Shown in pieces: positions 19,109-28,247 of a DNA stretch of 64,000 bases; the first letter of the stretch is position 1, and each line of letters opens with the position of its first letter. Location: NCBI GenBank assembly GCA_965112735.1, contig CBCOSG010000001.1, positions 124,001 through 188,000 on the forward strand. The letters run 5' to 3'. Under the pieces are notes generated by a model, which did not search any database, was not told the origin of the DNA, and saw only the letters and a list, made by a program, of their open reading frames with translations. Made by a program: the position numbers and the translations under genes. Source of the DNA: Phaeosaccion multiseriatum. Its lineage: Eukaryota; Ochrophyta, other classes.

Positions 19109-19294
19109 ATGAAAGTTTTCTTTATAAAGGTGAAACATAAGCTTCTGGAACCTATGTCAGTCTTAAAACACAATATAGGGTTTTGGTATTTTTTAGGCAT
19201 CAGCATCACTGAGATTTTGAAGCTCTTGGTGAGTATGCTTATTTTTTTTTGGTTTTGTGTACTAATGAACTTCTTTAATTTGATAAAAAATTAA
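19109..19294 (+). CDS. orf61, small membrane protein between rns and orf280, left-arm copy
   Basis: Hypothetical 61-residue protein, basic N-terminus MKVFFIKVKHKLLEPM followed by one long hydrophobic stretch at about residues 24-58. It does not carry motifs I recognise. It starts 44 nt after rns and ends just before orf280. It may be a real short protein or part of the orf280 leader. Confidence 0.35.
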   Translation: MKVFFIKVKHKLLEPMSVLKHNIGFWYFLGISITEILKLLVSMLIFFWFCVLMNFFNLIKN

Positions 19295-19311
19295 ACTAAT
19301 GAGCTCTCTAC

Positions 19312-20154
19312 TTGTACTTGCAGTTTTTAGTCAATTCTCCTGCAAAATCTTGGTTTAAAATTTTAAGCCCTGCTTTCATTTTGACTTTAGGAATTCAAAC
19401 TCTTTTACTGCCGCTACCGTATATGTACCCAAATTCGGCCTCGTTCATTTTTAAAGCGAGTCTTTGTGTGGTTTGGGTGTTTCAATATCAAAAATGGTCG
19501 ATGATACTAAAATTTGAAAATGCCAAAACTCGGTCTAAAGAGGGCCTTTATGTAGTCTCTCTTTACGCGGACAGTCTTACCCATCCAATCTTTGGCAAAC
19601 TTCAGACATATCTGTATTGGTCTTTTGTATTGGGGATTCTTCTGCCGCGGCAGTATTCAAATATGGCCTACTTTGTAGGTGTAATTTTCGTATTAATGTC
19701 CATTTACTTCTTGCCAGGATATCTGCGGGCAACGCGGCGGCTTTTTAATGAATGTTTTTTGGACCCCCGTGTACTCTATGAGAGAGGGTTCACGAAAAAG
19801 AGGTTAGTGTGGGAGCTAACTGTGGAACACTTAAAGAGGGCCGGAATTTTCATTATAGGGGGCCTACTTGTCGACGTGGGGATCGGAAAGTACCTTTATG
19901 GCCCAGACGGGAGGTCGTCGATGCAAAACTTATTTTCTTCGACGTTTGCTAACTTCACTGCGGACACTCACGAAAGTGTCACAAAATTCCGATTCCTCGA
20001 GAGAAGAGGAGTCCCCTCAGAGCTATTGAAGACGGCGTCCGGGAAAGTAGATGTAGGGGCAGTAAATTGGTTCCTTCAGGACTATAATACCGTTCTTGAT
20101 TATGTAGGAGAAGAGTATAGAGCCCAACTAGAGGATACAATCGAAAAACCTTAA
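19312..20154 (+). CDS. orf280, family B membrane protein, left-arm copy
   Basis: Not recognised. The 280-residue protein has about five hydrophobic helices in the first 190 residues and a soluble C-terminal domain of about 85 residues. It is paralogous over its whole length to the frameshifted ORF at 24831: shared blocks include GFTKKRLVWE, YGPDGRSSMQN, FTADTHESVTKFR and a QLEDTIEKP end. No ATG precedes the conserved region, so a TTG at 19312 is the likely start. G-rich codons make it look unlike its AT-rich neighbours. It follows rns and orf61, as its paralogue follows rnl, which suggests both ride on rRNA transcripts. Function unknown. Confidence 0.68.
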   Translation: MYLQFLVNSPAKSWFKILSPAFILTLGIQTLLLPLPYMYPNSASFIFKASLCVVWVFQYQKWSMILKFENAKTRSKEGLYVVSLYADSLTHPIFGKLQTYLYWSFVLGILLPRQYSNMAYFVGVIFVLMSIYFLPGYLRATRRLFNECFLDPRVLYERGFTKKRLVWELTVEHLKRAGIFIIGGLLVDVGIGKYLYGPDGRSSMQNLFSSTFANFTADTHESVTKFRFLERRGVPSELLKTASGKVDVGAVNWFLQDYNTVLDYVGEEYRAQLEDTIEKP

Positions 20155-20189
20155 TGGGTAGATTACAATACTAGAAAAGTAGAATAATC

Positions 20190-20500
20190 CTAAGTAAATT
20201 ATCTTGTGTTCTACGCTATTAAGCTATAGAATTATAAGTGAGTCTACTGCGCGAAGCTTAGGCAGTGGAGGTAGTTTGATTTGTGAAGTTTTTTAAATCT
20301 AAGATTCACGTAGTTTTTTCATATACTGGTGGACTAAAGCACTTGGCCAGCTTGTTAGGCTCATGATCTAAAAGTCGTAGGTATAAGTTCTACCTTTGCC
20401 CGCAATATCCTGTTTCCTGACTTTCTGGGATTTAAGATGAAGACCAAAAAATATATATTAAATTAGCTACACCCCACTCCACTTCTCTTGTGAGGGAAAA
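20190..20500 (+). repeat. Second copy of the rps8-end / CAU-tRNA / rps10-start cassette
   Basis: Starting with the orf280 3' flank (CTAAGTAAATTATCTTGT, also found after the family B paralogue) it continues with an rps8 3' end, a CAU-tRNA-like sequence and the first 40 nt of rps10 with its ATG changed to ATT. None of the three parts is a complete gene here. Confidence 0.85.
20328..20401 (+). pseudogene. CAU-tRNA-like sequence in the cassette copy
   Basis: Anticodon arm intact (GCTCATGATC), T-arm partly intact (GGTATAAGTTCTACC), acceptor GGTGGAC/CTTTGCC mostly wobble with one mismatch. Intermediate in decay between the copies at 6887 and 25869; probably a pseudogene. Confidence 0.6.
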
Positions 20501-20590
20501 AATAAGGAAAAAAGAAGCAAACAGTAATTTATAGAACCTAGATTTGTTTCAGAGGAGCAAATACGGACTTCGTGATATTTAGGAAGAACC

Positions 20591-20743
20591 ATGCCACAAT
20601 TTGATCAAATCACCTTTTTTACTCAAATTCTTAATTTGGGTTTGTGTTTTTTTGGATTTTATTTTTTCTTTGTTTTCTACTACCTGCCCAGTCTTAGTGC
20701 CTCTTTAAAATTACGCAAGATTTTTAAGGATCTTCCCCGTTAA
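20591..20743 (+). CDS. atp8: ATP synthase subunit 8, left-arm copy
   Basis: Small F0 stator subunit. The 50-residue protein begins MPQFDQITFFTQI, the hallmark of protist and plant Atp8 (ymf19), followed by one membrane helix (about residues 14-33) and a short basic tail ending KIFKDLPR. It is shorter than plant Atp8 but typical of many protists. Both arms are identical. Confidence 0.88.
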   Translation: MPQFDQITFFTQILNLGLCFFGFYFFFVFYYLPSLSASLKLRKIFKDLPR

Positions 20744-20766
20744 GTATCTGATGTTCGAAGCCCAGT

Positions 20767-20840
20767 CGGGAAATGGCGCAGCTTGGTAGCGCATCTGTTT
20801 TGGGAACAGAAGGTCATGTGTTCAAATCACATTTTCCCGA
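20767..20840 (+). tRNA. trnP(ugg): tRNA-Pro(UGG)
   Basis: Acceptor CGGGAAA/TTTCCCG, anticodon TGG in GTTTTGGGAAC. Confidence 0.93.
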
Positions 20841-20939
20841 ATACTTAGGTATTTGCCTACGAACTTCAGGAGCCTAATAGAAAACCTCAAGGTATCTCTT
20901 GCATCACATATTTTGGTAATTTTAGTGAATGCGATGGGA

Positions 20940-21010
20940 GACCGGATAGCATAAGGGCAATGCCTTGGATTGCAAATCCAATTATGGGAATTCGACTTTC
21001 CCTCCGGTCT
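20940..21010 (+). tRNA. trnC(gca): tRNA-Cys(GCA)
   Basis: Acceptor GACCGGA/TCCGGTC, anticodon GCA in TTGGATTGCAAATCCAA. Confidence 0.92.
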
Positions 21011-21032
21011 AATACTTGTAAAAAAGTAGAAA

Positions 21033-21127
21033 CCAAGATCGTACTGATATTTGTATGAAATTATACCATAGGTATTTATAACCTAATATGGAAGCCATTC
21101 GTCTGAATCAGGTAGGGGTAAAAAACC
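21033..21127 (+). pseudogene. Copied 5' fragment of nad9
   Basis: About 95 nt matching the 5' flank and first 25 or so codons of nad9 (27099-27193) with a handful of substitutions, including the ATGAAATTATACCATAGGTA start. It ends abruptly at GTAAAAAACC and joins the nad11 leader three bases later. It is a relic of a segmental copy, not a gene. Confidence 0.85.
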
Positions 21128-21193
21128 TTGGGAAAGTAAGCAAAAAGAGAAAGAATACCTCCCAAGTCAAAATAGAGAAAATTTATACTTCCT

Positions 21194-22090
21194 ATGACCA
21201 CTAAAAAAATATTTATCAACCATCAGCTTGTTTTTGTTGAAGAATTTTCCTCAGTATTACAAGCATGTAGTAGTTTAGGCATAGAACTTCCTCGATTTTG
21301 TTATCATCCCTTATTAAATATCGCGGGAAATTGTCGTTCCTGTCTAGTAGAAGTTAGCCAAGGTCCAAAACCTCAGATGAGTTGTGCCTTCCCTATTTTA
21401 GGAGGCGGACGATTTTTTCTTCATAGTCCTTTGGTACGAAAAGCCCGAGAAACAGTTTTAGAGTTCAATCTAGTAAACCACCCTCTAGATTGCCCTATTT
21501 GTGACCAAGGAGGGGAATGCGATCTCCAAAATCAAAGCTTTCACTTCGGCAGTGACAAAACACGGTACGCTGAAGTAAAGCGTACGGTCAAAGAGACTTT
21601 TCTAGGTCTAGGTATAAAAAGTTTGATGACTCGTTGCATACATTGCACTCGCTGTGTGCGGTATTCTAAGGAATGGTTGGGAGACAGTAATTTGACTGCC
21701 AATGGCAGAGGCTCTCACATGATAGTCGAAGCTTACTCCTCAACTCCCTTAACCACTTTAGCCTCAGGCAACGTAATAGATCTATGCCCCGTAGGGGCAG
21801 GTCTAAAAAAGGTGGTTAAAATTCTTGGGGAGAGTTGGGATTTTGTCGTCCGCTTGTGGCGAGACCTTCCTTTGGTATTGGCTTATCTTTCACTTATAAT
21901 CTTATACACCTGCATTGGACTCCTCGGAGTCCGCCATATGTATGTGTATCTTGGCTGGGTCTATGCTACTTTTTTAGTAGTGTGGGGACTGTCACTTTAC
22001 AAACTATGGCGGTGGGAGCCGTATAAAATAATAGGACCATATTTGGTCCTTGTTTTGTACGTCACTTTTAAGATTTGGGTTTCCTCTTAG
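21194..22090 (+). CDS. nad11: Nad11 iron-sulfur domain with novel membrane tail, left-arm copy
   Basis: The first 200 residues are the N-terminal domain of the 75-kDa (NuoG) subunit of the complex I N-module. A [2Fe-2S] set is Cys36, 47, 50, 64; the His/Cys [4Fe-4S] set is His96, Cys100, 103, 109; the third cluster is Cys148, 151, 154, 198 ending in NVIDLCPVGA. The large molybdopterin-like C-terminal domain is missing, as in several protists where it is nuclear. Instead residues 204-298 form an unrelated tail with three hydrophobic helices (about 225-245, 250-268, 279-297), unexpected for a matrix-arm subunit. Identical in both arms, so not an assembly slip in one. It lies directly before rnl. 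Confidence 0.93.
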   Translation: MTTKKIFINHQLVFVEEFSSVLQACSSLGIELPRFCYHPLLNIAGNCRSCLVEVSQGPKPQMSCAFPILGGGRFFLHSPLVRKARETVLEFNLVNHPLDCPICDQGGECDLQNQSFHFGSDKTRYAEVKRTVKETFLGLGIKSLMTRCIHCTRCVRYSKEWLGDSNLTANGRGSHMIVEAYSSTPLTTLASGNVIDLCPVGAGLKKVVKILGESWDFVVRLWRDLPLVLAYLSLIILYTCIGLLGVRHMYVYLGWVYATFLVVWGLSLYKLWRWEPYKIIGPYLVLVLYVTFKIWVSS

Positions 22091-22124
22091 GAGCTGACAA
22101 GATTTTTCTTCCATTTGTGAAGTT

Positions 22125-23822
22125 TGTGACAAGCTTCAAGCAAAATAAAGAAAATCTTCACAAAGGGCATGGAGGGAATGCCTAGGGGCCCAGCCTCTGT
22201 AGACGTAGACAACAACGAAAGCTCGGAGGAAGGTCTTCGACCTGTGCACTTCGACCTTCTACCTTGGAAAACCATTCCGTTTGAGGAAAAACAGGCCAGT
22301 AAAGCCTGCAAAGAAGAGGGCAGACAAACTGAAACATCTAAGTAATCTGCTTAAGAGAAATCAACCGAGATACCGTAAGTAGCGGTGAGCGAAAACGGTG
22401 TAGGCTCTCTCCTAGACGACCTTGAAAGATCCAAATTAAAAAACGACTCCAGCTCAATAAAACATTGGATGGAGAAGAAAACCATAGAAGGTACAAGTCC
22501 CGTAGGGGAAGAAAAGGAGAGGATTCAAGTACTTTTCTGGCGATAGACAAGGAATATTGGGGAGCCATCCTCAAAGCCTAAATAGACTGGGCCACCCATA
22601 GTGAACAAGTATCGTGAGAGAAAGGTGAAACAGAGATTTCTGCTGTGAAATGTCCTGAAACTCCCTGCCTTTTAGGTGTTGAAGCTTTGTGGAAGTGACA
22701 GCCTACCTTTTGTATAATGGGTCAGTGAGTAAAAGATTAGGGGCAAGCTTAAGTTTAGGAAGGCAAAGGTCAATCGAGGAGTAAAACTTCGTGGAGTCCC
22801 AATTTTTTTTACCCGAAACCGACTGAGCTAAGATTGAACAGGTTGAAAAAGACAAGGCAACTTTCTTTGGAGGACCGAACCCGTGTATGTGGCAAAATAC
22901 TGGGATGATTTGATCTTAGGGGTGAAAGGCCAATCAAAGTCGGAGATAGCTGGTTTTCTGCGAAATCTATTGAAGTAGAGCGTCTTAATGGGAAATCCGG
23001 GGTAGAGCACTGTCGTAGGAAAGGGGAGGCAAAATCTTACTGACTTATGGCAAACTGCGAATACAGGATACGTCTTCAATCAAGGCAGACAGACCATGGG
23101 TGCGAAGGTCCTTGGTCAAAAGGGAAACAGCCCAGATTGATGGTTAAGGTCCCCAAAGGAAAGGAAGTGAAGAAGGAGGTGACGAGCTAAAGACAGCCAG
23201 GAGGTAGGCTTGGTAGCAGTCATCCTTTAAAGAATGCGTAACAGCTCACTGGTCGAAGTTTTTTGCGCCCACAATGTTTGGGACTAATCTTTCCTACCGA
23301 AGCCTCAAACCCTACAGGGTGGTAGCAGAACCTTCCGTAGGTCGAGGAAGATGAGGGGCAACCTTCATTGGAGATATCGGAATCGAGAATACTGACATGA
23401 GTAGCAACAAACCAGGAGGATCCTGGTGGCCTTAAATTCAAGGGTTTCCACGACAGATTTCTTCTTCGTGGGGGCTTGAGCTAATCTCAAGCCATAAAGA
23501 CGGTCCCTAAGACTGCTGACGAAAGCCAGGGTTGATGGGAGATCTTAGACAGGACGAAGCTGGCAGAGGAAGTAGAGGAGTATAGCTGGTCTCCTCTGCT
23601 TTAGCTCAGCTTCCAGGAAATACTTCTAGGAGCGGCACCGTATCGTAAACCGACACAGGTGAATGGGTGGAGTACACTCAGGCCTTTTGAGAGAACCGTG
23701 TTGAAGGAACTCGGCAAAATGACTCCGTGGCTTCGGTAGAAGGAGGAAGCCTTTGTAGGCTTGGCACTAAAGTGGGAGCGGCGACTGTTTAGTAAAAACA
23801 CAGGACTCTGCGAAGTTGTAAA

Positions 23823-23860
<38 letters not shown>

Positions 23861-23946
23861 CGGAAGACCCGAAAGTGGAAGCTTTTAGGGAGAATGCCCA
23901 GTAAACGGCGGCTGTAACTCTGACGGTCCTAAGGTAGCAAAACTGA

Positions 23947-23977
<31 letters not shown>

Positions 23978-24053
23978 TGTAACGACTGCTCCGCTGTCTC
24001 CAACACGGACTCAGTGAAATTCCCATGGTCGTGAAGAGGCGACCTCGCTGCAG

Positions 24054-24087
<34 letters not shown>

Positions 24088-24392
24088 TTTGAGCTGGGAA
24101 GCATGACATAGGTTGCGTAGTAGTAGGTGGGAGGTTATGCCGCAGATGAAAGACCACCCTCCTTCAGTCTAGCTTTCTTCACCTGACTTGGGACAGGCTC
24201 AGACGGGTAGTTTGGCTGGGACGGCAGCCTCCTAAAGAGTAACGGGGGTACGCAAAGGTACACCCTTCCATGAAGGAAGAAAAGGCGGAATGGCTTGATG
24301 TGTGCCTGACTGTAAGACTCACAAGTCGAACAGAGACGAAAGTCGGCCATACAGATCCGGTGGATGTGCATATGGGCACTTCACCGCTCATA

Positions 24393-24428
<36 letters not shown>

Positions 24429-24829
24429 TCTCGAGAGCTCCTATCGACGGAAGGGTTTGGCACCTCGATGTCGACTCATCACATCCTGGAGGAGAAAAAG
24501 CTTCCAAGGGTTGGGCTGTTCGCCCATGAAAGTGGTACGTGAGTTGGGTTTAGAACGTCGTGAGACAGTTTGGTCCCTATCTACTGTGGACAACAATCTA
24601 AGGGAAGAAATTCTAGTACGAGAGGACCGAATTTCGGGGATCCATGGTGTACCGGTTGTGTGAGCACATGCAGTGTCGGGTAGCTACATCTCTAGAAGAG
24701 AATGGCTGAAAGCATCTAAGCCAGAAACTTGTCCTCAAGCATTGTCTAGGCCTCGTTTTAGACGAAAACGTGAATAGGAGGGTAGTGAAAGTCGTGTAAG
24801 CGGTGTAGCTGATCCTTACTAATTAGGCT
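22125..24829 (+). rRNA. rnl: Large subunit (23S-like) rRNA, left-arm copy
   Basis: About 2.7 kb bacterial-type LSU rRNA. Landmarks: GGAATGCCTAGGGG near the 5' end, GTAACGGCGGCTGTAACT-type sequence near 23907, the GACGGAAAGACCCCGTG peptidyl-transferase region near 24059, CAGGCTGATC near 24418, and the sarcin-ricin loop TAGTACGAGAGGACCG near 24614. The 5' end is approximate. The 3' end abuts the ATG of the next ORF. The left copy has one extra G near 22505 compared with the right. Confidence 0.95.
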
Positions 24830-24830
24830 T

Positions 24831-25689
24831 ATGATGTTTAAATACATGCTGCGTCGTATGTGGAAACGAATAACAGATTTGGATACAGAGGTTTGGTTTG
24901 TAATACTGTTTGTAGCCTACTTTTTAACCTTTGTCATTTCCTCCCTTGGACTGTTTGAGGGTAGGTTTGATATCGTGTGTTCACTAGTGCAATTCAGCGT
25001 CCATCTGGGGTGGATTTTTTACTACCATAAAGAGGTAATTTTACCCAAGTTTAGAAAGGATAAAACCCGGTGTAGAGAGGGCAGTTATGTCGCATCTCTT
25101 TACCAGGATAGTCTGGGACACGAAGGTTTGGCAAAAGTACAAACTCTCTTGTATTCGTCATTTATCCTCGGAATCGGTCTACCACCAAAATACTCTATTT
25201 TGTTTTATCTCATAGGTTTACTCTCCTTATTGGCCTGTCTCTATTTACTGCCGGCGTATGTGCGATCAACCACACGACTGTTTCAGGAGTGTTTTTTGAA
25301 TCCTGGAGTACTCCACGCTAAAGGGTTTACAAAAAAAAGAATAGTGTGGGAAGTGGCTGTAGAACACGGCAAAAGAATTCAAATAATTGTAGCGGGGGCT
25401 AGTGGCAGATGTGTGGGTCGGAAAGTTCTTTTACGGTCTAGATGGAAGGTCGTCGCTGCAAAATTTCTATTCTTCGACGTTCGATAACTTCACTGCGGAC
25501 ACTCAAGAGAGTGTCACGAAATTCCGGGCCCTCGAAAGCAGGAGAGTCCCCTCAGACCTGATGAAGACGGCGTCGGGGAAACTGGATATAGGAGCAATAG
25601 ATTGGCTTCTTCAAGAGTATAACGCGGCTCTTGATCATTACGGAGAACTATATAAGGCTCAACTTGAAGATCGAGTCGAAAAACCTTAA
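24831..25689 (+). CDS. Family B membrane protein downstream of rnl, frameshifted, left-arm copy
   Basis: Full-length paralogue of orf280 split by a frameshift. The first frame gives 218 residues; the second, from about 25400, gives the conserved C-terminal domain (YGLDGRSSLQN, FTADTQESVTKFR, QLEDRVEKP). One G fewer in the five-G run at 25394-25398 would restore GLVADVWVG, matching GLLVDVGIG of orf280. The same five-G run occurs in both arms, unlike most other indels here, so this is either a real mutation kept by gene conversion, a programmed slip, or a systematic homopolymer error. The ATG touches the 3' end of rnl. Function unknown. Confidence 0.65.
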
Positions 25690-25727
25690 TAGTGTAGAGA
25701 TAGGTAAGTTGCTAAAGGGGTATAATA

Positions 25728-25945
25728 CCCCTAAGTAAATTATTTTGTCTTCTATGCTATTAAGCTATGGAATTATAAGTGAGTCTACTGCGCGAAGCTT
25801 AGGCAGTGGAGGTAGTTTGATTGGTAAAGTTTTTTAGACCTAGGACTCACATAGTCTTTTCATACCATGGTGGAGTAGAGCAGTTGGCCAGCTTGTTAGG
25901 CTCATGATCTAAAAGTCGTAGGTTCGAATCCTACCTCCGCCCGTA
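25728..25945 (+). repeat. Third copy of the cassette, with an intact CAU tRNA
   Basis: Contains the family B 3' flank, the rps8 3' end and the tRNA, but no rps10 start. Of the three copies only this one preserves a well-paired tRNA. Confidence 0.85.
25869..25942 (+). tRNA. trnM(cau): tRNA-Met(CAU) or tRNA-Ile(CAU), third and distinct CAU tRNA
   Basis: Acceptor GGTGGAG/CTCCGCC, anticodon CAT in AGGCTCATGATCT, T-arm GGTTCGAATCC. Unrelated in sequence to the pair at 1686 and 1943, so it probably has a different decoding role. Confidence 0.85.
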
Positions 25946-26286
25946 TGCATGAACGAATAAATCCCCAGTCTAACGAGGAAATCCTCGGTTTAAAGTCTTA
26001 ATCTGCTCATTAGTAGGTCCATCTGGGCTATATTCCCATTATAGCCAATAGCCATATAGGCCGATACTAGCTAAAATAAAGAGGATAGATAAATGGGTTT
26101 CTCTTGCAAGCTTCCGCCGAAGATACCTCTTTCGAAAGGGGTTAGAAGGCGGAAAAGGGTGATGCCAACCCCAAGGAAGCCGTGGCATTCAGTACTTGGC
26201 ATTTAAAAGTCTGATCCATTGGTGCTTAGAAAATTTGTAATAGGCCTCAATTTCTGTCCCGGCTGTTCAAATCTTACCAAATCCAA
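25943..26286. other. Degenerating spacer between trnM and rps12 (left arm)
   Basis: Matches 31403-31796 but with many small deletions. It holds a GGCTATA/TATAGCC hairpin near 26027-26047, a TTCCGCC/GGCGGAA inverted repeat (26112-26118 with 26148-26154), and a relic of the trnR(ucg) region: GGTGATGCC...CCGTGGCATT followed by a decayed tRNA. Confidence 0.55.
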
Positions 26287-26628
26287 ATTTGCCTTACATA
26301 GCTTGTTCGTTATCCCCGTATACCTCAGTCCTCTCGTAGCAAATCTCCCGCTTTAGTCTTGCCCTAGGGCCTTTGTTTAAAAATTTACTAGCCTAACTCT
26401 GCCCTACGAAAGTTATGCCGAGTACGCCTAAGTACAGGCCGTCGAATCAGCGCCTACATTCCTGGCGAGGGCCACAACCTTCAGGAATTTAATTCTGTTT
26501 TGATTCGAGGAGGTCGAGCTAAAGATCTTCCTGGTGTCCGTTACCACGTCATTCGGGGCAAGTATGACTGTTTGGGTTTAATAAAGCGTACCACTTCTCG
26601 GTCCAAATATGGGGCCAGAAAACCATAA
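26287..26628 (+). pseudogene. rps12: rps12, left-arm copy, internal deletions
   Basis: Compared with the right arm it lacks small pieces near 26358 and 26368 and about 15 nt near 26390, removing most of the [12 protein letters not shown] core that S12 uses in the decoding centre. Downstream sequence ([20 protein letters not shown]) is still intact in one frame. It is not translatable as S12 from this copy. Confidence 0.82.
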
Positions 26629-26631
26629 AAA

Positions 26632-27063
26632 ATGAGATTGAGCCAAAGTTCTGAAGGAAGTATTTTTTGTAAGCATCTCATTCGCCGCGGGGGTCGACTT
26701 CGAGCTCACAGCCTCGTAGGTAGCAGTCTGCGCTACCTCTACGAGCATCAACCGAAAAAGGCGGCTTATGTGTTTTTTCATGCTCTTCAACAGACTGAAC
26801 CTATGGCTCAGGGAAAAACTTTTCCTGGCCGAAGAAAAAAGCAAGCCAAAGTACGATGGATTTCTTTCCTCTCTGGAAAAAACGTCGTCAATACCTTAGT
26901 CTCCACTGGATTCTTCGTACGACTCCGAAGGGTCCACTATCTAAAAATCTAGGTTCTTCCTTGTAAAGCCAGTCAGTCGACTGGCGAAGCCACTTTTCTA
27001 AAGCAGGCTTATCATCAACAAAGTTTAGAAGGTCGGCCTTATGCCAACTATCGCTGGCACTAA
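26632..27063 (+). pseudogene. rps7: rps7, left-arm copy, single -1 frameshift
   Basis: Starts MRLSQSSEGSIFCKHLIRRG as in the right arm, then loses one C at about 26868 (TTTCCTCTC against TTTCCCTCTC), which changes the C-terminal third and removes the YANYRWH end. The rest is identical. It follows rps12 by 3 nt, the classic str operon order. Confidence 0.82.
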
Positions 27064-27115
27064 AAACTGAATCGGCTTTTGTGTATTAGAGGGCCAAGAT
27101 CGTACTGATATTTGT

Positions 27116-27643
27116 ATGAAATTGTACCATAGGTATTTACAACCTAATATGGAAATTATTCCTCTGAGCCAGGTGCGGGTAAAAAACCAGGAGGTGTGCT
27201 GCTTATCTGCCTTTTCCTCCTCAGTGTTTTTCAACTTTGGTTTATCTAAAGTATCATACAAACACTGGGTATAAAATTTTATCTTGTATCTCGGAGTGGA
27301 TTACCCTTGCCGACAAAGTCGGTTGGAAGTGGTCTACGAAGTATTAAGTATCAAGTATAACCAACGCCTCCTGTTTGCGAACTCTGTTTCAACCTAAAAC
27401 CTTTAGATTTTTAGGTCTAGATTCAGTAACTAATATTTATATGGGCGCCAATTGGTGGGAAGAGAAGTTTGGGATATGTTTGGTATCCTTTTTGAAAATC
27501 ACCCCAGTTTACGGCGAATCTTAACGGATTACGGCTTTCAAGGCCATCCTTTACGAAAAGATTTCCCATTGACAGGCTACGAAGAACTTAGGTACGACGA
27601 TAGTGTGAAGAGAGTGGTAGGTAATCTTATCCAAAATTTATAG
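27116..27643 (+). pseudogene. nad9: nad9, left-arm copy, four single-base frameshifts
   Basis: Relative to the intact right copy it has an extra T after GTGTGC near 27199, a lost C near 27290, an extra T near 27374 and a lost A near 27463. Only the C-terminal half (WDMFGI to NLIQNL) is readable as one frame. None of the changes except the last is in a long homopolymer. Confidence 0.82.
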
Positions 27644-27711
27644 AGGGAAAATATATTGGTTGTTGTGGACATTAGTGGGCCTGTATCATAAAGTTAAGCC
27701 AAACTTTGGTT

Positions 27712-27777
27712 GGAGTATAGCCAAGTGGAAAGGCAGCCGTTTTTGCGGCCATCCAAGGTTCAAATCCTTGTACTCCA
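27712..27777 (+). tRNA. trnQ(uug): tRNA-Gln(UUG), left-arm copy with shortened anticodon arm
   Basis: Acceptor GGAGTAT/GTACTCC and T-arm match the right copy, but three bases are missing from the anticodon arm (GTTTTTGCGG against GTTTTTGGCGCGG), so the loop is altered. Probably non-functional if the sequence is correct. Confidence 0.55.
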
Positions 27778-27874
27778 TAAAGAATGCACAATTGAATACT
27801 ATAGAGTCAATGCCTTGGATTGCAAATTCTATCAGGAGGATTTTATTTGGTTTCCAGCCTAGTTAGTAGATAAA

Positions 27875-27944
27875 TGCAGAAGTAACTCAGGTAGAGTAGA
27901 GCTTGCCAAGTTTGAAGCTGAGGGTTCAAATCCCTTCTTTTGCT
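27875..27944 (+). tRNA. trnG(gcc): tRNA-Gly(GCC), left-arm copy, D-arm altered
   Basis: Acceptor GCAGAAG/CTTTTGC and anticodon loop TTGCCAA present; the D-arm and upper anticodon stem differ from the right copy (AGGTAGAGTAGAGC against AAAGGTAGAGTGCAAGC). Confidence 0.6.
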
Positions 27945-28017
27945 GGGTCCATAGCTCAGTTGGAAGAGCATTGGCCTTCTAAGCCAAACGTCATAGGTTC
28001 GAGTCCTATTGGACCCT
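27945..28017 (+). tRNA. trnR(ucu): tRNA-Arg(UCU), left-arm copy
   Basis: Acceptor GGGTCCA/TGGACCC, anticodon TCT in GCCTTCTAAGC. From here to the centre both arms are identical again. Confidence 0.92.
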
Positions 28018-28247
28018 GATCAGCCACTCCCGGAGGTTTGTCTTCATCATAGGCTGACAAGCCTTTTCTAAATAGGGAAAACTAACTCCAATAAAATTAG
28101 TTGGATTATTTTCCTCCTTGATCTCAGTATTTCTAATTATCATTCTACTTATGTGTACAGGGGCTCAAATTTATATTCTTCTTATAGAGTTGAAGATTGA
28201 AGAGATATTTTTAGAAAGACCCAGCTGAATGTATTGTATCAAATCTT

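Noticed and set aside
22087-24663. Several ORFs of 60-140 residues inside rnl and rns on both strands
   Set aside because: They lie in rRNA genes with strong conserved RNA motifs; shadows only.
28076-28227. Hydrophobic reading frame between trnR and rpl6 (LVGLFSSLISVFLIIILL)
   Set aside because: No ATG, GTG or upstream start that includes the hydrophobic part; a stop immediately precedes it. Might be real with a TTG start but not supportable.
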